Below are positions 1-8,822 of a stretch of DNA of 64,000 nt, in pieces. The position numbers were made by a program, and so were the translations under genes. Below the pieces are notes generated by a model. That model worked only from the letters and a program-made list of their open reading frames with translations, did not search any database and was not told where the DNA came from. The stretch spans positions 18,205-82,204 of the forward strand of contig JAADJD010000010.1 in NCBI GenBank assembly GCA_013150955.1. The letters are read 5' to 3'. The stretch's first letter is position 1. The number at the start of each line of letters is the position of its first letter. The DNA is from Calditrichota bacterium (GTDB taxonomy: Bacteria; Calditrichota; Calditrichia; RBG-13-44-9; J042).

Positions 1-1117
1 CAATCCACAGATCGTGATTGTCCACATGAGGCACGGGAATGGTTTTGAATGTCTTCCCGCCATCGGTGGATTTGTGGAACCGAACGTTCAGAACATAGAC
101 CGTTTCGGGGACTTTGGGATCGGCAAAAATATGGGAGTAGTAGAATGCCCGCTGGCGTAGATTCATATCGTCGCTGGTGCGGACCCAGGTTTTCCCCCCA
201 TCTTCAGAGCGGAAGACCCCACCCGCTTTTGCCTCCACAATGGCGTATACCAGATCCGACTGTGCCGGTGATACGGCAATGCCAATCTTCCCGATGATGC
301 CTTCGGGCAGCCCTTTGTTCCGGGTGATTTCGGTCCAGGTATCCCCGCCGTCGGTGGATTTGAATAAACCACTCCCGGGACCACCGCTGGTCATTCCCCA
401 TGGGGTACGATTAGCCTCCCAGAGCGCCGCGTAGATAATGCGCGGATTGTTCGGATCCAGTGCGATGTCCACCGCACCGGTTCGATCGTTCCGGTACAAA
501 ATCTTCTCCCAGGTTTTGCCCCCATCCAGGGATCGGTACACTCCTCGTTCCGGATTGCGACCGAAAATGTGCCCCATTGCGGCCACGTACACAATGTTTG
601 CATCGCGCGGGTGTACCCGAATCTTGGCGATGGTCTGGGTGTTGGTCAGTCCCATGTGTTGCCAGGTTTTTCCCTCGTCGGTGGATTTGTAAATACCATC
701 CCCGGGAGAGATGTTGCCGCGGATACAGGCTTCTCCCATTCCCACATAAATGACGTTGGGATCGCTGGGGGCAACGGCCACGGCTCCCACCGAGGCGGTG
801 GCAAACGCACTGTCCGACACCGGAAACCAGCTAATGCCCCCGTCCTCGGTTTTCCACAATCCACCTCCGGTGGCGCCAAAGTAGTAAGTGTACAGCAAAT
901 CGGGATGTCCTGCCACGGCGATGGATCGACCGCCACGGTAGGGACCAATGGAACGCCATTTCAGGTCCTGAAAAAAGGCCGGGGGCACGTCTTTAGCAGA
1001 AGTTGGTTTCGCTGCCAGGGTGGGCGGAGGAACAAGCGCTGCTATTGCCCAGAGAAATGCAAACATCATCAATGCGTGTATCGTGATTTTCCGATGAAAA
1101 CAAACAATGGCATGCAT
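1..1117 (-). CDS. Secreted BNR/VPS10-type beta-propeller protein, 3' end outside window
   Basis: The reading frame is open from an ATG at 1117 to the window edge, so about 372 N-terminal residues are visible and the C-terminus is missing. An AAGGAG ribosome binding site lies 8 nt before the ATG. A signal peptide of about 35 residues (hydrophobic stretch MMFAFLWAIAALVPPP) precedes repeated Asp-box/BNR blades such as KTEDGGISW, KSTDEGKTW, RSLDGGKTW, KSTDGGDTW and RSEDGGKTW. These are typical of the sortilin/VPS10, YCF48-like and sialidase-like propellers exported by Bacteroidota and relatives, usually near 1000 residues long. The specific function is unknown; it is not evidently an enzyme from this part. 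It lies 58 bp downstream of the S9 peptidase on the same strand, so they are probably cotranscribed. Confidence 0.85.
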   Translation of the reverse strand, partial: MHAIVCFHRKITIHALMMFAFLWAIAALVPPPTLAAKPTSAKDVPPAFFQDLKWRSIGPYRGGRSIAVAGHPDLLYTYYFGATGGGLWKTEDGGISWFPVSDSAFATASVGAVAVAPSDPNVIYVGMGEACIRGNISPGDGIYKSTDEGKTWQHMGLTNTQTIAKIRVHPRDANIVYVAAMGHIFGRNPERGVYRSLDGGKTWEKILYRNDRTGAVDIALDPNNPRIIYAALWEANRTPWGMTSGGPGSGLFKSTDGGDTWTEITRNKGLPEGIIGKIGIAVSPAQSDLVYAIVEAKAGGVFRSEDGGKTWVRTSDDMNLRQRAFYYSHIFADPKVPETVYVLNVRFHKSTDGGKTFKTIPVPHVDNHDLWI

Positions 1118-1175
1118 GAGGAGTACTCCTTCTCGCGTTTTGGTAAAACGATTTGTCCCTTTAATCGATCGGGTT

Positions 1176-3170
1176 TTATTTCATGTACTTCTTGAACCAT
1201 TCCCGCAGGTAAAGAATCTGATACATTTTATTGGACGGATGCCGCAGACCGATGGGATGATATTCATCGGCGATGCGGATCATGGCCGTGTCCACTTTCC
1301 GGAGCTTCAGCGCCCGGTAATACTGTTCGGTTTGCTCCATAGGGGTGCGCAGGTCTTTTTCCCCGGTGATGAGCAACGTGGGGGTGGTGACGTTTCCCAC
1401 GTACATTAGGGGAGATCGTCGGAGGTGTTCCGACGGATCTTCCCAGGGAAGCTTTTTAAAACTGTAGTACCAGACGTGATAATCGGTGGTACCCACAAAA
1501 CTGAACCAGTTGGTTACCGGCTTCATCACCACTGCCGCAGCGAATCGATCGGTGTGTCCGATGATCCAGGAGGTAAGCACACCGCCTCCGCTACCTCCAC
1601 AAACGAACAGGTTGTTTTCATCGATATATCCGCGGGCAATGACCTCATCCACTCCCTTCATCAGGTCATCGTAATCCTGACCCGGATAGTTGTTTTTGAT
1701 GGCGTTGCCAAAGGCCTTTCCGTAGCCACTGCTTCCGCGGGGATTGGTATAAAGGACAACAAATCCATTGGCCGCATGATTCTGAAATTCGAATTTGAAG
1801 CTTACGCTGTACATGGCATGGGGTCCACCGTGAATGTACAATATGAGCGGGTATTTTTTATTGGGATCAAAATCCGGTGGTTTGACAATCCAGCCCTGAA
1901 TTTTCATGCCCCCGACAGAATCGTACCAGAACTGCTCCACTTCTCCCAGCCGAACGCCTTCCAGCACGTCATCGTTCACCGCAGTCAGGCGCCGGTAATT
2001 GGGGCGCTTTTTCTCGAACACCACCACGTCACCGGGTTGCCAGTAAGAGGACTGAATGGCCACGATGCGATCCTTAGGACCGATGTGGACATCCGTCAGC
2101 ACCTGCTGATCGCTGGTAATGTTTAAAATCTTCCCATCGCGGTTGACGTAGTACAGGTTCTGGGTGCCCCGATCCTGGGCCACAAAAAACAGCCCTTTCC
2201 CTTTCTCATCCCACTGCATCCACATGATGCGGCGGTCCAGTTCCGCGGTAAGATTCTTTGGAGCGCCACCGGTAAAAGGCATTAAATAGATGTCGGGAAC
2301 ATAATAGGTATCATCGGTCCTGTCATATCCCAGATAGGCGATGAATTTTCCATCGGGAGAAACCTGCGGATTGTAATCGGCGCCTTTCCGATGCGTTAGT
2401 TGTTCAATCTGCCCGGTTTTCAGATGAACCCGATAAATTTCGGATTCGCGGTATTCCCATTCCCAGTCCTCAGTCCGCAGGCCACTGAACAGAATGAACT
2501 CCCCATCGGGACTCCATCGGGGTGCCCCGTGATTGAACGGGCCAGAGGTAACCGGAATGGGAGTGCCACCGTCCGCCGGAACGCGGTAAATCTGGGAATA
2601 GCCGTTGGGAAGGTAGCCCATCCGGTCGCGGCGATAGTTCAGGTGGGTGATCACCCGGGGCGGATCGACCCACCGGGCACCTTCGGGACGCGGCAGTTTG
2701 ACCCGCCAGGGGGATTCGCTGTTGTCGTACATATTGAACGCAATTTCGGTACCGTCCGGTGACCAGGCAATATTTCTGGGGGATTGGGTAACCCGGGTAA
2801 TCTGCTGATGGCGTCCACTATCTATCCAGTACACAAAAATCTGCGTACCTTTGGGTTCGCCTTTTGCCAGGTAGGCAATACGGGATCCATCGGGTGACCA
2901 GCGGGGAGAGGAGCCCTTCACCAGAAATTGTTTGTTGGATCCATCGCTGCGCATTAACCAGATTTCGTTGACGTAGCGATCGTTAATTTTATCCGTCCAG
3001 CGCCGCTGAAACACGATATATTTACCGTCCGGAGAGAACCGGGGCTGAGAGACCGTTTCCCATTCCAGCCATTTATCCAGCGTCAATCGCGAGGCGTCTG
3101 ATGCCAGTGAGGCCAGGGATAATAGTAAAAGCCATAGCCATACCAACCGAAACTTAACACCCATCCGCAT
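1176..3170 (-). CDS. Secreted S9-family prolyl oligopeptidase / acylaminoacyl-peptidase-like
   Basis: 664 residues with an N-terminal signal peptide (about 1-25). A WD40/TolB-like propeller fills about 26-395, with repeated SPDGKYI, SPDGSRI and SPDGTEI strands. A C-terminal alpha/beta-hydrolase follows. The nucleophile is Ser527 in GGSGGG, the probable acid is Asp606 in GEKDLRTP, and the probable base is His638 in DEYHPIG. The propeller gates access so that the family acts on peptides rather than folded proteins. The predicted site is the periplasm or cell surface, in peptide scavenging. It is the first gene of a minus-strand pair with the BNR protein and diverges from the TonB receptor. Confidence 0.9.
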   Translation of the reverse strand: MRMGVKFRLVWLWLLLLSLASLASDASRLTLDKWLEWETVSQPRFSPDGKYIVFQRRWTDKINDRYVNEIWLMRSDGSNKQFLVKGSSPRWSPDGSRIAYLAKGEPKGTQIFVYWIDSGRHQQITRVTQSPRNIAWSPDGTEIAFNMYDNSESPWRVKLPRPEGARWVDPPRVITHLNYRRDRMGYLPNGYSQIYRVPADGGTPIPVTSGPFNHGAPRWSPDGEFILFSGLRTEDWEWEYRESEIYRVHLKTGQIEQLTHRKGADYNPQVSPDGKFIAYLGYDRTDDTYYVPDIYLMPFTGGAPKNLTAELDRRIMWMQWDEKGKGLFFVAQDRGTQNLYYVNRDGKILNITSDQQVLTDVHIGPKDRIVAIQSSYWQPGDVVVFEKKRPNYRRLTAVNDDVLEGVRLGEVEQFWYDSVGGMKIQGWIVKPPDFDPNKKYPLILYIHGGPHAMYSVSFKFEFQNHAANGFVVLYTNPRGSSGYGKAFGNAIKNNYPGQDYDDLMKGVDEVIARGYIDENNLFVCGGSGGGVLTSWIIGHTDRFAAAVVMKPVTNWFSFVGTTDYHVWYYSFKKLPWEDPSEHLRRSPLMYVGNVTTPTLLITGEKDLRTPMEQTEQYYRALKLRKVDTAMIRIADEYHPIGLRHPSNKMYQILYLREWFKKYMK

Positions 3171-3716
3171 GGTGGAAACCTCCTGATTAATCCATCATGT
3201 TATGCTTGTTTAAAAGGTAATTGGGGATAGGGGTAAAGCCAATCCTTTGAGAGGAAGAAGTCAAAGGTGGGTCGTTCACCCGATCGCGCCACTGAAAAAA
3301 GACCTGCATGTACAGCTCCATTGCTAAAGATGCAAAATTAGAAAAGTTTTTGGGAAAATCAAATCGTAAATTCAGGGAATTCGATAAAAAACAGGCGCGC
3401 GGTGGATGGGAAGAGAACGGGCGCTGTAGAAAACGAGTTCCTGCCGCCGGGAATTTGCATGATTGCCCGGTTCCCCCGCTTCCGATCCGATCGAAAAGAA
3501 AATCGGTCCTGCGATCTCCCGATGCATGAATTTTCATTGTCTTCAAGAATTCGGTAAAATGCGGAAAATTTAACAAAATTCGATGATTAGCCATGCTTGC
3601 ATTCCGAAAAATGCTTGTAAAAATAAAGTAATGGGTTATATTTTTATTCAGCATTTCCGATAATATACGGTTACGGTATGCGCAAGGTCCAGACAGGAAG
3701 CAGGGGTTAGACATCC
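3171..3716. other. Divergent intergenic region without a recognised gene
   Basis: This 546-bp spacer separates the minus-strand S9 peptidase from the plus-strand TonB receptor and must hold both promoters. It becomes AT-rich toward the receptor. The heptamer ATGCTTG occurs twice, 18 bp apart (3593-3599 and 3611-3617), which could be a binding site, but I cannot assign a regulator. Open frames across it show no domain and no credible ribosome binding site. Confidence 0.5.
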
Positions 3717-5963
3717 ATGCAAATGGGTCGACAGGGTTTGGTGGCGGTAGGGATATGGTTTTGGATTTTGATCCCCATTGTCCACGCTCAGGATACCTCG
3801 CAGGTAAACATCTTAAAATTTTCCCTGGAAGAATTGATGCAGATCCAGGTGGCCACGGCTACCCGCTATCAAACTGTGGTTGCGGATGCCCCTGCGCCCA
3901 TGTTTGTGATTACCGAACAGGAGATTCGGGAGCGGGGGTATCGGACGTTGTTGGACGTCCTGCACGACGTGCCGGGATTTGATTTCACCCATGTGAATGG
4001 GTTGTATCCCCAGCTGGTGCATCAGCGGGGACTGCGCGGTAACAACAACCGCACCCTCATCTTCATCGATGGCGTGCCTGATCAAAATCTTTATGAAATG
4101 AACATGCTGGGGGCCAGCCTGGATTACGATCTGACCAATGTTAAACAAATTGAAATTTTGTACGGGCCGGCTTCTGCACTGTATGGCGCCAATGCCTTCA
4201 GCGGGGTGATTAACATCATCACCAAAACAGGGGAAGATTTACAGCAACAAAAGACCATTCAGTTTGGGGCAAGGATGTATGCCCAGGGGGTTCAGCGGAG
4301 TGGATTATCCGGCAGTTTTGCACTGGGGGGTATTCGTGAAAATGGCGATGTGAGCTGGGCGGTTACCGGGTTTCTTCGCCAGGATGACGGATATTTCTTT
4401 GGAAACGTGCGTGAATTTCTGGTGCGGCAACCGCCCCGGGGTACCGCATTTACCGTGAATTATGACAATTCCTGGGTGCGGGCTTACCAGTTGAATCTTT
4501 ACCTGCGATGGAAACAGCTGGAATTACGGGCCTACAACTGGTTGTATCGAATGGGACAGGGAACTTTCAATAACGGTTTCTGGGTGTTTGATCATCCGGT
4601 TCAGAATTTGAACGTTCAAACCCGCGATGGGGTGGTGCGGCGGGTCAATATCCCGGAAATTCAATGGGCGCCTCAGAATCAATCGATCCTGCTGGCCTAT
4701 CAAACCGATCTCCGTCCCCGCTGGTTGTTGCGCTCCAGTTTCCTGTATCGCATTACCCACCTGCGCCCTCAATCGTTCGATGCGGAGCCGGGGCCGGTGG
4801 CGCAGAAGAGTCTTACAGTGGAAAAGGACACCATCCCGGGCGATAATTTATATGCGGTGTTTTATCGGCGATATTCGTACTCACTCCGGTCGGATCACTG
4901 GATCCAGTGGGAACACGCCCCCGCAGGAAAACTCACCTTTGGGGTGCAGTTTGAAAAGATGAACGTACCGCTGGATTATGAAATACGCCCGTTGAATCCC
5001 GTGCGCGGCGTTTTTGAAAACTGGCGGCTGCAACCCCGGGTGAAGATTCTGAATCTGGCTGCCTTTGCTCAGGAAGATTACCGCTTGAGTGCCAGATGGT
5101 TGCTGTTTGCCGGGGTGCGCATCGACTATTACCAGTACGATGTGCAGGATCGGCGATACGGGGATGTGAATTATACCACCTGGAATCCCCGGGTGAGCAT
5201 CATTTATCAGCCTTCTCCGGCCGCCTATGCCAAACTGTTTGTGGGCAGCGCTTTTCGCAGCCCAACGCCGTGGGAACTTTTCTCTTCCACGGCCTTCCGG
5301 ATACCCAATCCCGATCTGAAGCCCGAAAAGAAGCAGACCGTGGAACTGGAATTGTTCTACACCTGGAAACATCTTCAATTGACCCTGAACGGTTACATTC
5401 AGCAGGCGCGGGATTTAATTGTGAATTCTGTGAGCACCGGGGAGGGTGACCAGACGCAAAATCAGAACATTGGAAAAGTTCAGGTTTATGGTGCCGAACT
5501 GCGGGCCCGCTGGAAGTGGGGGCAATCGCTATCTCTGGATGGAAACGTGACGTACCAGGATCCGCGCTACCGCTCCATTCCACCCCTGTTAATCCCGCGC
5601 ATTGCAGCCCACGATGGCATCCATGTGCCCGATCTGGCGCGTTTTAAAGCCAATCTGATCGTGACCTATCGATGGTTGCCCGGAGTGCAACTGACCCTGC
5701 GGAACAACTGGGTGGGAAAGCGGGAAACCATCGCCACCAATCCCCTGCCAGAAGTGGACGGGTACTGGCGCATGCACGTGGTGGTGAACCTGGGGCGGGC
5801 GGGTCAGGACGGGATCAATCTGCAGCTGGGGGTGGACAATGTGTTTAACGTGGAGGCCTGGGATCCCGGGCTGCGAGCCGCTAATGGGTACCGGTTTCCG
5901 GTCATGCATCCCATTGGCGATCGATTTTTCTGGGTTCGCATACAATACTGGTTTACGTCTTAA
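3717..5963 (+). CDS. TonB-dependent outer-membrane receptor
   Basis: 748 residues. A signal peptide ends near residue 25 (IPIVHAQ), followed by a plug domain at about 45-170 with the usual RGYRTLLDVLHDVPGF, RGLRGNNNRTLIFIDGVP and YGPASALYGANAFSGVINI segments. A 22-strand barrel fills the rest and ends in an aromatic-rich C-terminal strand (RIQYWFTS), as expected for BAM-dependent insertion. The plug is of the colicin I/FepA/BtuB-like class; the substrate cannot be read from sequence. The YfiR-like and kinase genes follow after 14 and 1 nt, so receptor and signalling proteins form one transcription unit. An ATG at 3723 is an alternative start. Confidence 0.93.
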   Translation: MQMGRQGLVAVGIWFWILIPIVHAQDTSQVNILKFSLEELMQIQVATATRYQTVVADAPAPMFVITEQEIRERGYRTLLDVLHDVPGFDFTHVNGLYPQLVHQRGLRGNNNRTLIFIDGVPDQNLYEMNMLGASLDYDLTNVKQIEILYGPASALYGANAFSGVINIITKTGEDLQQQKTIQFGARMYAQGVQRSGLSGSFALGGIRENGDVSWAVTGFLRQDDGYFFGNVREFLVRQPPRGTAFTVNYDNSWVRAYQLNLYLRWKQLELRAYNWLYRMGQGTFNNGFWVFDHPVQNLNVQTRDGVVRRVNIPEIQWAPQNQSILLAYQTDLRPRWLLRSSFLYRITHLRPQSFDAEPGPVAQKSLTVEKDTIPGDNLYAVFYRRYSYSLRSDHWIQWEHAPAGKLTFGVQFEKMNVPLDYEIRPLNPVRGVFENWRLQPRVKILNLAAFAQEDYRLSARWLLFAGVRIDYYQYDVQDRRYGDVNYTTWNPRVSIIYQPSPAAYAKLFVGSAFRSPTPWELFSSTAFRIPNPDLKPEKKQTVELELFYTWKHLQLTLNGYIQQARDLIVNSVSTGEGDQTQNQNIGKVQVYGAELRARWKWGQSLSLDGNVTYQDPRYRSIPPLLIPRIAAHDGIHVPDLARFKANLIVTYRWLPGVQLTLRNNWVGKRETIATNPLPEVDGYWRMHVVVNLGRAGQDGINLQLGVDNVFNVEAWDPGLRAANGYRFPVMHPIGDRFFWVRIQYWFTS

Positions 5964-5977
5964 ACCCGGATGGGACG

Positions 5978-6526
5978 ATGCGATTTCATCGGATTACAAC
6001 CGCCGTCTTCTACATGTTCCTGCTGGAAGTGTTATTGCTTGAGGGGCAGGGACAGTACGCCGAATATCAGGTGAAGGCGGCTTACATCGAAAAATTCACC
6101 CATTTCATCAAGTGGCCAAACCTGCCCGTGGCCGATGGGAAACATCGTTTTGTCATAACCATTCTGGGAGAAGACCCCTTTGGGCATTATATTGATGAGT
6201 TGTTTGCCTCCGTTCGGGTCAAGAATCTGCCGGTGGAGATTCGCCGCATTCAGAAGGTGGACGAACTGGATAGCACCCACATCCTGTTCATTTCCCGTTC
6301 GGAGCGCAAACGGATTGACGCCATTGTGGAACGGGTGCGGCATCGTCCCATTCTCACCATCGGCGATACGCCCGGCTATTGCGAGGCCGGGGTGATTCTG
6401 AACCTGTTTAAACGGGAAAATTACATTCGTTTTGAGGCCAATCTGGCCGCAATTGCCGATTCGGGTCTGGAGGTCAATTCCCGATTATTAAAACTGGCGA
6501 AAATTGTGGGAGCGGCAGAAAGGTAA
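5978..6526 (+). CDS. YfiR-like periplasmic protein (DUF4154)
   Basis: 182 residues with an N-terminal hydrophobic export signal (FYMFLLEVLLLEGQG). The family core then begins with YQVKAAYIEKFTHFIKWP. Other hallmarks are FVITILGEDPFG, the THILFISRSE strand, TIGDTPGYCEAG, and a closing block around SRLLKLAKIVG. In Pseudomonas, YfiR is a periplasmic repressor of the diguanylate cyclase YfiN; in other phyla this family commonly sits between a TonB receptor and a membrane kinase, as here. I infer that it relays a periplasmic state to the kinase encoded immediately downstream, whose ATG follows the stop by one base. Confidence 0.88.
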   Translation: MRFHRITTAVFYMFLLEVLLLEGQGQYAEYQVKAAYIEKFTHFIKWPNLPVADGKHRFVITILGEDPFGHYIDELFASVRVKNLPVEIRRIQKVDELDSTHILFISRSERKRIDAIVERVRHRPILTIGDTPGYCEAGVILNLFKRENYIRFEANLAAIADSGLEVNSRLLKLAKIVGAAER

Positions 6527-6527
6527 C

Positions 6528-8804
6528 ATGGCACGACTGGGTCAACAACAGACATTGCGGGAAAAGCTGGTGCTCATCATCGTCACGGTGGCGGTGCTTT
6601 CCAGCGGTATGGGGATCCTGCTCATTACCCTGCACGATTTGCGGTATTACCGCAACGATTTCGAACGCAACGTGCACACCCTTGCCCATGTGGTGGCCGA
6701 AAATGTGATCAGTGAACTGGTCTTCGAGGATCACGAACAGGCGCGCATTACCCTGTCGCATCTCATGTCGGTTCCCTACATCAACAAAGTGGTGATTTTT
6801 GACAACCAGCAAAATGTCTTCGCACGTTTCTCCCGCGCACCGGACGACACCCTGGTGCAAATCCCCCTCACCACGGAGGGATCCTTATTTAAAGGGAATA
6901 CCCTGTATTTGATGCACACCATCTTTCTGGACGATAAGGGGTACGGTAAGCTGTACATCGAAGCCAACACCGCTTATCTGGATCGCGTGCTGACGCAGCG
7001 CATGTACGACTTCCTGGTGGTGCTGTTTATCATTGCCATTCTGGCCTTTTTCCTGGCCTTTTATTTTCAGGGCTACATTTCCCGCCCGATCCTCAACCTT
7101 TCCCGGGTGCTCAAACAAATTTCCGAGAGTCGGGATTTTTCCAAACGCCTGAAGCGACGGTCAGGAGGGGAGATTGGCGAGCTGTACGATGGTGTGAATC
7201 ACTTGCTGGATACCATCCAGGCGCATGAGAAAGAGATCGAGAGCACGCTGGAAGAATTGAAACGGAGCGAATCGCGCTTCCGCTATATTTTCGAAAAATC
7301 CAACGACGCCATGTACGTGCTACAAAACGATAAGTTTGTGCTGATCAATCCGCGATTTGTGGAATTGTTCGAATATACTCAGGAAGAAACCACCGCACCG
7401 GATTTTAACTTTTTAAAGCTGGTGGCACCCGAAAGCATCCCGGCGATTCAGGAGCGTTACGAACGGCGAATGCGGGGAGAAACCATCTCCAATCAGGTCA
7501 CTTTCAAGGCCGTCTCCAAATCCGGTAAAAAGTACATTCTAACGGCCAGTTTATCGGAAATTGAATGGGGTGGAGAGCCGGCCATACTGGGAGTGTTGCG
7601 CGACATCACCGACCAGGTGAATCTGGAAAATCAGTTGCGGCAGGCGCAGAAAATGGAAGCCATTGGCAAGCTGGCGGGTGGGATTGCCCACGACTTTAAC
7701 AACATCCTTACCGCCATCAATGGGCATGCCCAGCTGGCATTGCTGCGGGCCAATCAGGATGAAGCCACCCGGAAAGACTTGCTGGAAATTGTAAAAGGGT
7801 GCGATCTGGCCGCCAAGTTGACCCGCCAGTTGCTGGGATTCAGCCGAAAACAGATTGTGGAACTGAAGGTGATCAATATCAACGATGTGATTCGCAACAT
7901 GCAGAAAATGCTGCGGCGGCTGATCAGCGAGGATATCGATATCCAGTTGAAGCTGAATCCCGACGTTCCACCCATCAAGGCCGATCCGGGACAGATTGAA
8001 CAAATCTTAATCAACCTGATCGTGAATGCGCAGGATGCCATTCAGGCCAAGAAGGAACATCAGACCACCGATCGAATTATCATTGCCACCGATGCGGTGT
8101 TTCTTGACAAACGAACCTTCGGGATCCATCCCGTGGAACGGACGGGCTGGTTTGTGGTATTATCCGTTAGCGACACGGGCATCGGGATGACGGAAGAGGT
8201 GAAGAGCCGGATATTTGAACCCTTTTTTACCACCAAGAAGGAACGCAAGGGTACCGGTCTGGGACTTTCCATGGTTTATGGAATTGTGCAGCAAAACAAC
8301 GCCGATATTTACGTGTACAGCGAACCCGGCGAGGGCAGTACGTTTAAGATTTACTGGCCTGCCGAAACACGGGCGCAAAAGGCCGATAGCTTTTCGCCGG
8401 ATCGCCTGCCCAGTGTGATCCGGGGGAACGAAACCATCCTGTTTGTGGAAGATGACGATGGCGTGCGGCATTTCGGCTGTGAAGCCCTGTCGTCCCTGGG
8501 GTATCGCGTGATTCAGGCGGCGAATGGAAAGGAAGCGCTGGAATTGTTCCGGAAACACAACGGCAAAATCGATATTCTGGTGACTGATACCGTGATGCCA
8601 CAGATGGGAGGAAAGGAACTGGCCGATCGGATTCTGGAAATGCGGTCGGATCTGAAAGTGCTGTTTGCCTCCGGCTACACCGATGAACAGATCGTCCACC
8701 ATGGCGTGCTGGAAGAAGGCATATTTTTCATTCAAAAACCCTATACCATCGAACAACTGGCCAAAAAAATCCGCCAGGTTCTGGATGGGGATGGCCATAG
8801 CTAA
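6528..8804 (+). CDS. Membrane hybrid sensor histidine kinase (sensor-HAMP-PAS-HisKA-HATPase-REC)
   Basis: 758 residues from the ATG at 6528, preferred over a TTG eight codons upstream because it has an AGGT motif at good spacing and avoids overlap with the previous gene. Order: TM1 (about 13-33), a CHASE8-like extracytoplasmic sensor, TM2 (about 160-185), HAMP, PAS (about 250-370), HisKA with phospho-acceptor His388 in IAHDFNN, an HATPase domain with the G boxes DTGIGM and GTGLGLS, and a C-terminal receiver with Asp687 in TDTVMP. The kinase and receiver are in one chain, so an output histidine phosphotransferase or regulator lies elsewhere. Placement after the receptor and YfiR genes suggests that it senses through them. 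Confidence 0.9.
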   Translation: MARLGQQQTLREKLVLIIVTVAVLSSGMGILLITLHDLRYYRNDFERNVHTLAHVVAENVISELVFEDHEQARITLSHLMSVPYINKVVIFDNQQNVFARFSRAPDDTLVQIPLTTEGSLFKGNTLYLMHTIFLDDKGYGKLYIEANTAYLDRVLTQRMYDFLVVLFIIAILAFFLAFYFQGYISRPILNLSRVLKQISESRDFSKRLKRRSGGEIGELYDGVNHLLDTIQAHEKEIESTLEELKRSESRFRYIFEKSNDAMYVLQNDKFVLINPRFVELFEYTQEETTAPDFNFLKLVAPESIPAIQERYERRMRGETISNQVTFKAVSKSGKKYILTASLSEIEWGGEPAILGVLRDITDQVNLENQLRQAQKMEAIGKLAGGIAHDFNNILTAINGHAQLALLRANQDEATRKDLLEIVKGCDLAAKLTRQLLGFSRKQIVELKVININDVIRNMQKMLRRLISEDIDIQLKLNPDVPPIKADPGQIEQILINLIVNAQDAIQAKKEHQTTDRIIIATDAVFLDKRTFGIHPVERTGWFVVLSVSDTGIGMTEEVKSRIFEPFFTTKKERKGTGLGLSMVYGIVQQNNADIYVYSEPGEGSTFKIYWPAETRAQKADSFSPDRLPSVIRGNETILFVEDDDGVRHFGCEALSSLGYRVIQAANGKEALELFRKHNGKIDILVTDTVMPQMGGKELADRILEMRSDLKVLFASGYTDEQIVHHGVLEEGIFFIQKPYTIEQLAKKIRQVLDGDGHS

Positions 8805-8822
8805 TCCGGGGATTTTACGGGC

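Noticed and set aside
569-1195. 208-codon plus-strand frame over the BNR-protein gene
   Set aside because: It is antisense to a clear propeller frame with signal peptide and ribosome binding site on the minus strand.
3187-3714. 175-codon minus-strand open frame between the S9 peptidase and the TonB receptor
   Set aside because: No domain, no ribosome binding site and a composition unlike the genes; it covers a divergent promoter region.
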